Position numbers and translations under genes: made by a program. From Exophiala sp. HKRS030 (lineage: Eukaryota > Ascomycota > Eurotiomycetes > Chaetothyriales > Herpotrichiellaceae), in NCBI GenBank assembly GCA_023897205.1, contig JAHWDD010000006.1, positions 124,001 to 188,000 on the forward strand: a DNA stretch of 64,000 nt. The letters run 5' to 3'. The notes under the pieces are model-generated. The model worked only from the letters and a program-made list of their open reading frames with translations. It searched no databases and was not told the origin of the DNA. Of this stretch, positions 32,569-45,190 are shown piece after piece (position 1 is the first letter of the stretch; the number at the start of each line of letters is the position of its first letter).

Positions 32569-33803
32569 GATGGTTATCTTGATCTTGCTTTTGTGAGGTT
32601 TCTTTGCTTGAGTATCACTCTTGAGAAGAAAAAAAGAATCCAAAGATCAGATTTGGGTGTGTCTCTCTGGCAAAACAAAGCGGTGGCTTCCCGGAGCAAT
32701 ATATACCTACCGCACCCACCTTCTGAGAGCAAGAGACCCAGTGTCACCTTCCCTCCCTACACCCCCCCTCCATCAGCCCTGCTCCTCCCTCAACATACCA
32801 TCACGTCAGTGCCCCAAAGATGGCACGGAAAAAGCCTCGACCAGCCCACCAGGCCACGCCTACGTAAGTCCACGCGGCATCAGCCAATGACCCGATAAAA
32901 CGCGGGGTCGTGGAACAGGGCACTGGTGTAGCAAACAGCTGAGCATGTATGCGAGAGAAACTTCGGGAGCATATCGTCATGTTTTGGGCCAGCAATTGGT
33001 CCAGCTCGCCTCTACCATGACATGTGAGCTGCATCAAGTGTCACTTTGCGACCGGTTTTCTACCTATCCGGCCATTATGGAGTGTAAACTTTGTTCAAAG
33101 GAGCGAGTTGACGTGAAGGTGGCCGGAATTGCATCTCACTTCCTGTCCCCGCATTGGTACGTACTCTCATCCTACAATAGGTCCTCCTCGTACTCGGATG
33201 GGTCCCCATCTGAGGCCTCCCTTTCCCTCTACGAGCAAGATAGCCTAGTGAGCCCTTCGTCAAATGTCCTGCAAACGCGTATGACGTGCATTTCTATGTC
33301 ACCAGGTCCAAAATCTTGGATATCCTTTATGCTGTGCAGCCCTGACCCCTGCTTCGCCTTGCTGTATTGAACCGTGTGGCGTTCGGCTCGAACTTGATCG
33401 TGTGTAGAGCTAGCGAGCAACATGTCCAAGTTTCTGCTCCATCTCGAACCCAATCGCTAGTAGTGACTAAACTGATGCCGGGTGGTTCTCCTTGCTTTGC
33501 TCATATCTGTTGACACGGATACGCAAATCGCGGATCTGGGGAGATCGGGAGATTCCCCTGCCGAGAAATGCTTGATTTGGGCGGTGAGAGGAAGTTTAGT
33601 ACTCCCGTCTTCAGCGCCACAAAGTTATCGGCCCTTGAGGGCATCTTAGAATCTCCCACCGTTGGGAGTCAGAGGAAATGGACTGCAGCCTCCCATCCTC
33701 TTCCTTTTCCCGTATGAGTTTCAAACAAAGTTTCCCGACGCAGCATTAGATCACCATTGCGGCATCTCCTGTCTCTCGAAAAGACCGGTGTGACCAGCTT
33801 TGC
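32569..33803. other. Intergenic, promoter of the Ddr48-like gene and cwc15 3' flank
   Basis: No supported gene. A 141-codon frame at 32945-33370 (plus) has no recognisable features. Confidence 0.5.
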
Positions 33804-34711
33804 TTATCGGACATACTTCGACTACAGTCTGAATTAGTACCTTTCACATTGCTGCATATCAGCAGACTTACCATAAACTTCTTGTGAAAATCTGATCGTA
33901 ATAAATCCTATGGCATCGTAAGTATCGGCATAGGACAAGGACAAGGACATGAAATGCACCTACATTGACAAATTCCTTGTTGCCCTTTTGTTCAGTGCCT
34001 CGAGCCTGATTCTTGAACACCACGTCGTCATCCCATCTTCGTTTGACATTGAACGCCTTCGGGTTCAGTAGAGGATTCCCGAGTGCAATATTCTCTTCGC
34101 GCTCCTCTTGCGCTTGTTTGGCTTGTTCGGCTTCTTCCCGGGCTTTTTGCTCTGCCCGTTCTCGCTTGATTTTTTCCAATTCACGCATCAATTCTGCTGT
34201 CTCGTCTTCTTCGTCACTATCCTCCTCGCTGCTGCTATCGCTGTCACCTGCGTCCGAATCTGCGTCTATGTCTCGGGTTTCCTCAAGAATTCGTCTTCGT
34301 TTCGCCTCTGGATCTTCGTCGCCATCCCGTTCGTCTTCCCCAGCATCTGGAGCAGTTTCGAGCTCGCGCTTCAAAGGATTCGGAGCATCACCGGAAGGTT
34401 GTGTGCTCTTCCCTTTCTTTGCAAAGTGCGCTGCCTCTGCAGCCAGTAGTTCGGCTCGTAGATCTCGCTGTTCTGGATCAGCCGCTCCACCTTGACCTGG
34501 TTGCCTGTTGACTGTCAGAGAAAGAGACTTCTGGTTGATATTATGACCTACCGGACTTTCAAAAGAGTATGCGCTGGAAGTAACCTCTGGTGATAGGCAG
34601 GACCACGTTGAGCTTCTTTTCCTCTGGCGGGGTCAAACGTGGGTCGATGAGCTGTAGAGATGTCAGTCTGGATATTTCGCGGAGAAGAGACAAGCACATA
34701 CCGGTGGTCAT
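33804..34711 (-). CDS. cwc15: Spliceosome component Cwc15 (Cwf15)
   Basis: Five exons: 34711-34702, 34651-34552, 34504-33964, 33907-33872 and 33821-33804, joining in phase to 234 residues. The opening MTTAHRPTFDPARGKEAQRG, then YHQRLLPAHTLLKVRQPGQGG, and the closing block NDLLRSDFHKKFMSKYVR are the invariant ends of Cwc15. The middle is acidic and coiled-coil-like (Asp/Ser/Glu run, then KIKRERAEQKAREEAEQAKQ). Cwc15 belongs to the NTC/Prp19-related complex in the catalytic spliceosome. The first exon is only 10 nt of coding and the last only 18 nt (SKYVR plus stop); the last intron is 50 nt. Reading through that intron would give a false C-terminus, so this model rests on the conserved ending. 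Confidence 0.94.
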
Positions 34712-35172
34712 CTTGAATAGCGAAGAGAAGAGAAAATTGTGCAAGATCACAGTCGGCGGTGACAATTGAATTGTAGAAAATTCGCCTCAAAGGTGCAGGC
34801 GCAGGCTGAATCGTTAAGGTCCGCTAATGCGAAATTTGTCGCTGTCTGACACAATAATCCGGGGAATAGTAAGGACAGCTAGGGACTTGTAGAATGACAC
34901 TAGGTCCGTCTGACGGTAAATTTTCTAGTACTTATTGACAAAGATGCGGATATCAGACTATTGAGCGAGAAGGCCAACACTAGGTGAATGGATTTACTCT
35001 TGACGGTGTTATCACCCCAAAATCCAATCTAGCCGGTTTCTATATTGGAAAGCATGCCGAACTGAAGATGCTGTCTTTACGGCGAGGCAAGAGACACAGC
35101 TAGGACCGAGCTGTGCGCTATGTACGGATAATTCATTTGTCATACTTTGTTGGCCAGCGTCAGCAGAGAAAA
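34712..35172. other. Intergenic, divergent promoters of cwc15 and the Zn2Cys6 gene
   Basis: No gene is seen. Confidence 0.55.
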
Positions 35173-36988
35173 ATGGTCAACTATGGATCATCACGAGCCT
35201 GCGAAACTTGCAGAAGAAGACGCAAGAAAGTAAGTACGCCTGAAGATGTCGACGAGATTGTTCTGTTCATATCTTGAAATAGTGTGACGAAGCTCGCCCG
35301 GTGAGTTATGACCCCAACTGGCAACTACCACGACTGACTATATGTCATAAGTCGTGTAATAGATGCCTCAAGGCAGGGTTTAACTGCTCAGGCTATCGTG
35401 AACGACAAGGTGGTACATTTCGACAATCTTTTGCCGGTTATCCACCTTATCTCAGCAACCAGGTCAAACCTTTTGAGATAATTGAACTTCCAAAACGCTT
35501 GCCTCAGGCCTTTCCCGATGCGCATGTAGAGGCATGTGGTTTGACTGCCTTCTTCCAACACTTCACAGATGTTTCTCGGGACACCACTGTCTCTCGTGGT
35601 TATCTTGATGGACTCGAGGATTTAGTTCGGCGTGCGGAACCCGATGCCCTGGTTCTTCAAGCATGCAAGGTTATGGCCCTCGCATGCCTTGGAAGCAGAC
35701 TCAAGATGTTGGATTTACTCGATCAAGCAAGATCACTTCACATTCAACTGCTGCATTCTTTCTCAAAATCTTTACTGGAGCTATCAGCCCACGATGTCAT
35801 GGAATCCCTGGTTACCGCGGTGCTACTTGGACTCTACGAGGTTGGTGCAGGTTTCAGCGATTTTGAGATTGTGAGGTAACGATAATCGTCAGCTAGTTAC
35901 AGCTGGATCTACGAATCCCAGCGATCACGATGCTCATTCGAGGGGTGTGACGGCAATTCTATGTGCAACTCAATCTCCGCTTGAGCTCGTCAGAGGCAAA
36001 GGTCTATTTCAATTAGCACACTCGCTTTGGAGAAAGGGTCCAAATCACATCGTCGAACTCAGTCTGCTCCCATCGGTACAGACAACCAAAGATACTAATC
36101 GACCAATGCTGCGGGAAGATGAAGTACAGCTTCCTGATGCCTTCCAAGAGAGCTCTGGAGCCGGGTCCGAATTCAATCATACCGGGCTATACCTACTCTT
36201 GAAGAAAGCGGAGATCTTACTGCTCAGTCAACATGCCCTTTCAGAAGACATAAATGACCTCCTCTGCGAAGCATATTCATGGGACAGAGACTTGGCTCGC
36301 TGGCCAGCAACTCGATCATATGAGCCTGCGGAAGTATCGAAAACCGAAAGTCAAACACAAAGTCGACGTCCACCATGGTGGCCACCGAAAGCAGACACTT
36401 ATTTTGATTGTATGGATACGTTATCCGCTTCATGTTACAGCCCACTAACGATGATGTTGGCAGTGTATGTGGCTGCGGCCTGGAACACGTATCGCAAGAA
36501 TCGGCTATTGCTGCTCAATGTGATAGTTCAGTGCTTAGAAAGGCTCCAAGAGAAGGACGCACATGGGCGCAAGCAGGCAGAAGCTGCAGGGCTTGCTAAA
36601 GATGTTCTGGCTTCGATTCCCTTCCACCTGACATACGCCTCCGGTAGTCTTCGTCAGGTTTCAAGTCTTAACGTTGGCGGGATTGCGGTAGGTAAAACTA
36701 TCGGTGGCATGTTGCTGATGCATCCTCTTTACGTCGCATCAAACTTGCCGATTGTCCCAGCGCAATTGCGAGCCCATATGCGGGAATGCCTTGCATGGAT
36801 TGGTGGGCACATGGGCATCGGCCAGGCCAGTGTCTTTTCAAAAGTAAGTCCTCTTCAAAGTGTTCATGGACTCACATTGACTATGCCGCCAGACATCCAT
36901 TACATTTCCCGCCGAATCTATCATCCATGGATATGTTCTACTTTGGGCGGGCATGCTTGTACGCCCAGAGAATCAGCAAACGCCGTGA
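35173..36988 (+). CDS. Zn2Cys6 (C6) fungal transcription factor
   Basis: Five exons: 35173-35229, 35283-35300, 35352-35840, 35893-36843 and 36893-36988, joining in phase to 536 residues. The binuclear cluster is CX2CX6CX6CX2CX6C with Cys10, 13, 20, 27, 30 and 37 (CETCRRRRKKC, then CNRCLKAGFNC), split over the first three exons. The middle carries the fungal-specific regulatory domain, recognisable by DHDAHSRGVTAIL after exon 4 begins. The end reads HGYVLLWAGMLVRPENQQTP. Such proteins bind CGG-type half-sites and control neighbouring metabolic genes. It lies 580 bp upstream of, and in line with, an MDR oxidoreductase that may be its target (inference). The third intron uses a GTTGGT donor; it was chosen because the next GTAACG donor would leave an impossible 27-nt intron. 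Confidence 0.84.
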
Positions 36989-37569
36989 TGGATACCTAGG
37001 GGGTCACTGCTGAGGGTTCTTCATCGTGCTGTAACAGAAATTCAATGATTATGCCTTGCCATCATCATGAGACTACCGGAATTGGTATCGGAAGAGCCAT
37101 AATGAGATGACGCTGAGGCAATTGCAGGTTAATAATCTGAGCAATCAGAATCCGCGCCTCTCAATTGGAACAACCTTGAAGCAGTACAAATCCCGAGATG
37201 TATTGCTGGGCAACATTTCACAATGTGCAACACGGTGGAGTCCTCGTCGAAGATTTGGGCTAGTTTTGCGCGGTTGTTCTGCAAACAGCTAGCGTCACTT
37301 TCACTTGCTGCGATGGTTGCTCAACCTCCGGTTCAAACTCTCCACGAAGCCGACCATCTCTAAGGGATCATCATTGTTACGAAGATGCTTCTCGGAGTCG
37401 GACTTCAAGTGACAGCTATCTCCGAAAGCCAGCGCATCCGAAATGAGAGAAGCGAGAGAGCATGAAGTGCTATAAAATGCGACGTAGGTCCTTGCCGTCG
37501 GTCTACTCTCGCTCCCTCGCAATTCTACTAAGCCAGCTATCATTCTAGGCAACGCAACTATTGGCAAGC
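36989..37569. other. Intergenic between the C6 regulator and the MDR gene
   Basis: No gene is seen. It probably holds the promoter of the oxidoreductase. Confidence 0.5.
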
Positions 37570-38688
37570 ATGGCAACCCAGACAGCGTTGGCACTCACAA
37601 AAATTGGGCAACCGCTGACCAAAGTCCTGTTGCCCATACCCGACCATGCTGATGGCAAAGATCTTTTGATCAAAATTGCTGCTGTTGGCCGTAAGTGGAA
37701 CGAGCTTCGCATTCGCGCGATATATTGGTGAGGGAGATTACTTTACTAATATGTTGCAGTCGCACCATTGGATGCCAAACTTCGCGACAGTGGCTACATG
37801 AACATCGGCAATCGACTTCCAGCCGTGTTAGGAGGCGACCTAGTCGGCACCATTCTCAAAGCAGGGCCCGAAGTCTCCAACGACTTCCCTCTTGGTTCGA
37901 CTGTTTTTGCCCAATCCAACTTCAAGGACCCCAGAGCTGGTGGCCTTCAAGAAGTTACCACTATCAGCGGCGAATATGCAGCAATAGTACCACGAAACTT
38001 ATCTGCAACCGACGCAGCTTTGTATCCCATCAATGCGATGACCTCTGCCAACGCAATATTTACACCAGCTGGATTCAATTTCCCGTTCCCAGGCACACCT
38101 GACTCTGAGACCTTCGACTACAAGTCTCAGAAGATCGTCGTTGTCGGCGGAGGCTCAAACACTGGGAAGCTGGCAATTCAGCTCGCCCATATCGCGGGAA
38201 TCGGTACAATCATTGCCATTGCATCCCGGTTAAACGAGGCTCTTCTCAGGAGCTATGGCGCGACACATGTAATTGATCGCCATGACTCGGACGTCGAGAG
38301 CCAGGTTCGTGCGGCCGTTGGCGATGACCTTGTGCATGTCCTCGATACAGTCAATACTACTGATCGAGGTCTTGCGATGTCACTGTTGTCGAACACTAAA
38401 CCAGGACTTCTGATCACTCTGACTCCTGGACGCAGCAGTGAAGACTTGCATGCAAAAAAGAAAGTCGGTGTTGAGGAGAGACAAATCCTTGGCTTCTCTC
38501 ATGCCAATCCTGAATTCGGCCGATTGTTTTGGAAGACGTTTCCTCAATGGCTAGGGTCTGGCAAGATCAAACCCATCAATTATAACGTCATTGAAGGCCT
38601 AGATGAGGATTTGGTCAATGCCGCTTTAGATCAATATACGAATGGCAATGGCGGAGATCGGTATCATGTTAGCATCTCGGCTACATAG
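37570..38688 (+). CDS. Zinc-less medium-chain dehydrogenase/reductase (quinone-reductase / trans-enoyl-reductase-like)
   Basis: Two exons, 37570-37690 and 37760-38688 (intron 37691-37759), joining in phase to 349 residues. The GroES-like N-terminal part includes VLGGDLVGTILKAG and GSTVFAQSN. The Rossmann nucleotide-binding turn is KIVVVGGGSNTGKLAIQLA, near residue 155, and GATHVIDRHD marks the second half. The catalytic-zinc cysteines and histidine of alcohol dehydrogenases are absent, so NADPH-dependent reduction of enones or quinones is likely. The exact substrate is unknown. Relatives occur both free-standing and as trans-acting enoyl reductases beside polyketide synthases, but no synthase is present here. 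Its upstream neighbour is a C6 regulator on the same strand. Confidence 0.88.
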
Positions 38689-39112
38689 GTCTCCTTCGAT
38701 CACCCATATAGAGAACCTCGAGGGCTGTAGAAAAGCTGCTGAGTACTGCTGAGTAATGCTTCGCTTCAGGATCCTACCCGTGACTGTAAATTTTTGACCG
38801 ATGAATTAAGCAGTATCATGATGTAGGAGGAAAAAAATCGTAGACTTGTGAGCCTTGCGGAGCCTTGAATGACTTTAGCTATACTGTTCTTGGCGGAAAC
38901 AATGTCGGTCATTTGAATTTATTGATTGAACCCATTTCTTCCAATACCGGGGTACAAAGGACCACCATCGCGCATAGTCAAGTTCATCAGGCTACACATT
39001 GAATTCCAATTGATCAACCAAGCTTGAAGATGACTATTACCGAGCAGCACTACCTTCTATGAGGTTGTAAAGCCGTCGACGTGAAACAGGAGCTTGGGAG
39101 TGCCGACCAACC
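38689..39112. other. Intergenic between the MDR gene and rrp45
   Basis: No gene is seen. Confidence 0.55.
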
Positions 39113-40119
39113 ATGCCTCGCGAAGTGGAAATCTCCAACATCGAGCGAAATTTTATTCTAGAGGCCCTTGAACAAAGCGTCCGACTCGATGGACGATCTC
39201 TAGATCAAGGCAGGAACATTGATTTGGAATTCGGAGATGAATACGGAACCGTCACACTGAGACTCGGCAAGACCAGGTCAGTTCGCCTTGTATCATCAAA
39301 GTGTCGGCACCCTACTAAAGGAAACCTCATACAGGGTCTTCGTACAGGTGTCTGCAGAAGTCACTAAGCCACAGGAAGAGCGAAAATTCGACGGAATCTT
39401 CACCATCACTACGGAACTGAGCCCAATTGCATCTCCGGCATACGAGAATGGCAGGTAAGACCACGAAATTCTTTCACACGAGTGGTGACTTTTATGATAG
39501 TTAAGTCTGACAACATAATGGGAACAGGCAATCTGAGCAAGAAGTGATCCTCTCGCGTATGCTGGAGAAGGCAATCCGAAGGTCCAGAGCGATCGATACG
39601 GAGTCCTTGTGCATCATCGCCGGGGCCAAATGCTGGTCGATCAGGGCGGATGTGCACGTACTCGACGCAGATGGAGGACTGGTCGATGCCTCGTGCATCG
39701 CAATCGTGGCGGCGTTGCGGCACTTCAAGAGACCCGACGTGTCTGTCGATGGCGAAAATGTCACGATATACACCATGGCAGAGCGAGTGCCGGTCCCGTT
39801 GAGCATCATGCATCACCCTGTCTGTATCACGTACAGCTTCTATCACGACGGCGAAGTCATGCTACTCGACGCGACTCGTAGCGAGGAGGCATGTCGGGAG
39901 GCGGAAGTGATTCTCACGGTCAACGACTTTGAGCTATGCCAGGTGGCGAAGTTGGGAGGGAGGCCGGTTGATGCGCTCGTCCTTCTCAAATGTATCAACA
40001 CGGCACTGACGAAGGGGCGCGAGATCAACAGCATTGTAGGAAAGAAGCTCGCCGAGGATGCAACCAAGAGAGATGTGGGAGGGCTGATAGCAGAACTGAG
40101 GGCCGAGAATGAGAGATGA
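39113..40119 (+). CDS. rrp45: Exosome core subunit Rrp45 (PM/Scl-75)
   Basis: Three exons: 39113-39276, 39335-39454 and 39528-40119 (introns 39277-39334 and 39455-39527), joining in phase to 291 residues. RNase PH-fold landmarks are SNIERNFILEAL, VRLDGRSLDQGRN, VTLRLGKTR then VFVQVSAEVTKP across intron 1, FTITTELSPIASPAYENG, RMLEKAIRRSRAIDTESLCI, and a DADGGLVDASCIAIVAAL helix. These match Rrp45, a catalytically inert ring subunit of the nuclear and cytoplasmic RNA exosome. No extra C-terminal tail is present, as in yeast. Both introns interrupt Arg codons (AG|G), which supports the exon joins. Confidence 0.94.
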
Positions 40120-41044
40120 TGAATTAAATCCTTTGATGGCGTACGGAAATTTCTGTTGGATTAAATCCGGGAAATGGACGGTGGGATTGTTCATTATCTA
40201 CTCTGCAAGGAGTCTTGAATATCGAGTACAGCCCTTGATCCCAAATGAAGAGATGTACACTTTTTCTACTTCGTGGTTGTTCCTTGGGGGCCAACAACCC
40301 AGACGATGTTACAAAGGTGGCAGTGTAGAGATCGTCTCAGGAGATCTTATTTTTATCCTGCGAGATGACGAATCATCCTCGTTGAGATGGCCAGGCTGAT
40401 TTGCCCCGGATGATCATAGGCACAGTGGCTTGTCTGCCCAGCGACACTTAGTGGAGAGTTTCGGCTTGTCTTGAGGAATAAATTTGTACGGAGCAGGCAG
40501 CAGAGATTCGAAGGAAGATGCATGGATGGCGTTACGACATCTCATGTTTTCTCGTGTTTCTGTAACGTTAGTGTCTCGGGTGAAGGTCAGCGCCACGGGT
40601 TGCGCAGGGGAGTGAGGATCCTCTCGTACTCGTACTGCATGCATCATTACTCAGTGCCGACTGTCAAGGTAAGTCTGATGAGCCACTTATAGCGGCCACT
40701 CTCACTTAAAAGCTAGGCCTAACCTTCCGTGGCCAAGCCCCCAGCCTGCGCCTAGTAATACTGTACGCCTACAATACAGCGACCCAAGTTCAATGGGCAC
40801 TACGGAGCAACTAAACTGCCTCTCCATCAATCCGTTACAGCGCCAGTGATTCTCCAAGAATGCACGTTCATTCACGCTGACATCCCTCTTTCGTGCACCA
40901 GTACCCTTGACGACGTTATGTTTTGATGAGCATACCGCACACCACGTACACTCCAAACGAACGACACTCCTCCACGCCGGTCTTGATGGCACTTTGATGC
41001 CGCACAACTCAACTCCATAAGCATTGTGGCGCTTTTGAAGAAGG
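40120..41044. other. Intergenic between rrp45 and drs2
   Basis: No supported gene; presumed drs2 promoter. Confidence 0.5.
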
Positions 41045-44000
41045 ATGGCCGGGCGGCCGTATGCGCCTGAAGCTTCGGACAGACAAAACTCCTTGCTGGA
41101 TATAGAGTCTTCACAATCTTATTACAGCACAGGCCAGAGGCCACCGGTCGATGACTCTCAGCTGTTGAGAGCCTTTAACATTGACGACTCTGACGAACTC
41201 CAGCCGAGACCTTCTACGAGTTACGATGAATTTGTTGGCGGCGGCAGGAATCCCCATGGGGCGCCGGGTAACGCGCAGCAAGCAGCAGCAGGATCCTCTG
41301 ATCGTCCTTTCAGGGCACCTTATATGAGTGAACAAACAACGAATTACTCACAAACCTCGGACTTGCACAATTACTCCAAGTACGGAGACGATTTTGGCGA
41401 AGACGACTCTGGATACAAATACTACGATGGCGGAGGTCATGCGTCCGACGAAAACATACCAGGCGGTGGGGTAAAAGTAGTTGGAAGACATCATGCGCAC
41501 AACCGGAGCAGTCTCATGTCGATGGGCGGTCTCATGGATAGGGCCCGGGGTATGGTTGGTCTTCGAGATAGCAACTACTCTGATATGGCCCTACCTTTGA
41601 CGGAACAAGGCATGCAGAACTCTAGGGTCGATACTGCTGGAACGGAAGAAGATCGTTCGACCAAAGAAAAAAGGAGCTTACCAACACTGGATGATATCAG
41701 GGCGATTTTTGGCCGGAAAAAGGTCGACCCTGCTACTCTTGGACCACGAATTATCCACCTCAACAATACCCCGGCGAATGCAGCAAACGGCTGGGGGGAC
41801 AACCACATCTCGACTGCCAAATACAACATTGTAACCTTCTTGCCGAAATTCCTATTCGAACAATTCTCAAAATACGCCAACTTGTTCTTCTTGTTCACCG
41901 CTATCCTCCAACAGATACCCAATGTGTCGCCTTTGAGCAGGTATACCACAATTGTGCCATTGGGAATTGTCCTCGCTGTATCGGCCATCAAGGAGCTTGT
42001 TGAGGACCACAAGAGGAAGGTTGCCGACAAATCACTCAATGACTCCAGAGCACGAGTGCTTCGGGGTTCGGATTTTGTCGACACGAAATGGATCAATGTA
42101 GCCATCGGTGACATTGTCCGAGTCGAATCTGAAGAGCCCTTCCCCGCCGATTTGGTACTGCTGGCAAGTTCCGAACCAGAGGGATTGTGCTATATTGAGA
42201 CTGCCAATTTGGATGGTGAAACGAACCTCAAGATCAAACAGGCCATTCCTGAGACGGCTCACTTGATCAGTCCTAGTGAACTAGGAAGATTGACTGGACG
42301 GTTGAAGTCAGAACAGCCGAACAGCAGTCTATACACATATGAAGCCACTGTCACCATGAGCGGCACTGGGGGAGAAAAAGAGTTACCTCTTGCTCCTGAT
42401 CAACTACTGCTTCGTGGAGCTACACTTAGAAACACTCCTTGGGTGCACGCGGTAGTAGTTTTCACGGGCCATGAGACAAAGCTGATGCGAAATGCCACCG
42501 CCACACCTATCAAGCGCACAGACGTGGAGCGCATGCTTAACAAGCAAATTCTTATGCTTGTAGCTCTTCTCCTGATTTTGAGCGCAATCAGTACGATCGG
42601 AGATATCATTGTGAGAACAACCGCCGGACAGAAGCTGACCTACCTGTACTATGGGAGTTTCAATGCGGCGTCGCAGTTCTTCCTGGACATATTCACCTAC
42701 TGGGTCTTATATTCTAATCTGGTCCCATTGTCGCTTTTCGTCACCATTGAACTTGTCAAATACTACCAAGCCTTTTTGATCAACACTGATCTGGACATTT
42801 ACTACAGCGATACCGATACTCCTGCCGTTTGCCGGACATCGTCGCTTGTCGAAGAGCTTGGACAAATCGAGTATGTGTTCTCAGACAAGACCGGTACCCT
42901 GACTTGCAACATGATGGAGTTCAGACAGTGCACAATAGGCGGTCTTCGATACGCTGGGGTGGTCCCGGAGGATCTCCGAGCAGAGAGTCCAGATGATACC
43001 GATGGTGTCCATGACTTCAATCGCCTCCGCGAAAACCTGAGATCACACCCATCCAGTGGAACAATCCATCACTTTCTATCGCTTCTTGCGGTCTGTCATA
43101 CCGTCATCCCAGAACGCAAGGACGAGAAGTCAGAGATCAAATATCAAGCAGCGTCTCCAGACGAGGGCGCTTTGGTCGAAGGAGCAGTCACTCTAGGCTA
43201 CAAATTTGTCGACCGAAAGCCGCGATCTGTATTTGTTGAAGTCGAAGGACAGGAAGTGGAGTATGAGCTGCTCGCTGTGTGCGAGTTCAATTCGACTCGC
43301 AAACGTATGTCGACTATCTTCCGATGCCCGGACGGGAAGATCAGGGTGTACTGCAAAGGAGCAGACACGGTGATTTTAGAAAGACTGCACAAGGAGAATC
43401 CCATCGTCGATGTCACTTTGCAGCATTTGGAAGACTACGCGACAGAAGGTCTGCGGACTCTCTGTCTTGCTATGCGTGAGGTTCCGGAACAGGAATACTT
43501 AGAATGGCGCCAGATTTTTGACAAGGCCGCCACCACTGTTGGTGGAAACCGTGCTGAGGAGCTTGACAAGGCCGCTGAGATCATCGAGCACGACTTCTTT
43601 CTTTTGGGTGCAACAGCAATTGAGGATCGTCTCCAAGATGGTGTACCTGATACTATCCATACTCTGCAGCAAGCAGGCATCAAAGTATGGGTGCTTACAG
43701 GCGACAGACAAGAGACCGCTATCAATATTGGAATGAGTTGTAAATTGATCAGCGAGGATATGACTCTGTTGATTGTCAACGAAGACAATCCTGCAAGCAC
43801 CCGGGACAATCTACAGAAGAAGTTTGATGCTATCCGGAACCAAGCTGCAGCTGGTGAATACGACACACTTGCCCTAGTTATCGATGGGAAGTCCTTGACA
43901 TATGCTCTCGAGAAAGATATGGAGAAGTTATTCCTAGACCTGGCGGTCATGTGCAAGGCGGTCATATGCTGCAGAGTATCGCCATTACAAAAGGCTCTGG

Positions 44001-45190
44001 TGGTCAAGCTGGTGAAGCGCCACCTAAAGGCCCTGCTTCTTGCCATTGGTGACGGAGCCAACGACGTTTCCATGATCCAGGCAGCACATGTCGGTGTTGG
44101 CATCAGCGGCGTCGAAGGCCTCCAAGCAGCACGGAGTGCTGATGTGGCCATTGGACAATTTCGATACCTTAAAAAGTTGCTCTTGGTTCATGGAGCATGG
44201 AGTTACCAACGTATCAGCAAGGTCATCTTGTACTCGTTCTACAAGAACATTGCAATGTTCATGACACAATTTTGGGTAAGTCAAAACTTCGACTACTGCT
44301 TTTCCGACTCTACTGACCAACCCTCGTAGTACTCCTTCCAAAATGCCTTCTCGGGACAAACCATCTACGAGTCTTGGACACTGTCATTCTACAACGTCCT
44401 GTTTACTGTTTTGCCACCTTTCGCAATGGGTGTCTTTGACCAATTCATCTCGGCGCGTATGCTGGACCGCTACCCTCAGCTTTACCAACTCACACAAAAG
44501 GGCACCTTCTACCGTATGCACTCGTTTTGGTCGTGGATAGCCAATGGTTTCTACCACTCCATCCTGGCCTACATCTTTTCCTCTTACTTCTTCAAGGACG
44601 ACCTGGTCCTTTCCAACGGCAAGATCGGTGGCCATTGGCTTTGGGGAACATCGACCTACACCGCCATCTTGTTGGTGGTGCTCGGCAAAGCGGCGCTGAT
44701 CACGAACGTCTGGACAAAGTACACCGTCATCGCCATCCCCGGATCGTTCATCATCTGGCTCGCCTTCATCCCCGCCTACTCTTATGCGGCGCCGAACATT
44801 GGGTCGGGGTTCTCGACCGAACTCAGGGGCATCATCCCGGTCATGTTCAGCTCACCGACCTTTTACGCGCTGTGCCTGATACTCCCACCGGCGTGCTTGC
44901 TCCGAGATTTCGCCTGGAAGTACGCGAAACGGATGTACCTACCCCAGGCGTACCACCACATCCAAGAAATCCAAAAGTACAACGTACAGGATTACCGACC
45001 GCGCATGGAGCAGTTCCAGAAGGCCGTCCGCAAGGTCCGACAGGTCCAACGCATGAGGAAACAGAGAGGTTACGCTTTTTCGGCCGGGGACGAAGGTGGA
45101 CAACAGATGAGGGTCCTCAACGCGTACGACACGACGAGACAGAGGGGCCAATACGGTGAACTCATCAGTGGGAGAGGTTCAGGCGGATAA
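41045..45190 (+). CDS. drs2: P4-ATPase phospholipid flippase, Drs2 type
   Basis: Two exons, 41045-44275 and 44330-45190 (intron 44276-44329), joining in phase to 1363 residues. P4-ATPase signatures: NLDGETNLKIKQA in the actuator domain, SDKTGTLTCNMMEF with the phosphorylated Asp614, KGADTVILERL in the nucleotide domain, VWVLTGDRQETAINIG and GDGANDVSMIQAAHVGVGISG in the hinge. Ten hydrophobic segments are expected; TM1 begins near FLFTAILQQIPNVSP. A ~230-residue disordered cytosolic N-terminus precedes them. Drs2 flips phosphatidylserine and phosphatidylethanolamine to the cytosolic leaflet of trans-Golgi and vesicle membranes, with a Cdc50-type partner. The single intron lies in the transmembrane region after MTQFW and before YSFQNAFSGQ. 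Dnf1/2-type relatives are less likely given the QQIPNVSP and YSFQNAFSGQ segments. Confidence 0.94.

Noticed and set aside
32945..33370. 141-codon plus-strand frame
   Set aside because: No recognisable domain or conserved-looking blocks; lies in the spacer between two minus-strand genes.
33868..33963. Read-through C-terminus of Cwc15 (VGAFHVLVL...)
   Set aside because: It crosses an intron; splicing to 33907 and 33821 restores the invariant family ending.
35876..35902. 27-nt intron in the C6 regulator
   Set aside because: Too short to be spliced, and the resulting frame would not lead into the DHDAHSRGV block.
44527..45159. 210-codon plus-strand frame near the drs2 end
   Set aside because: It overlaps drs2 exon 2 in another frame; the drs2 frame continues the flippase membrane domain.
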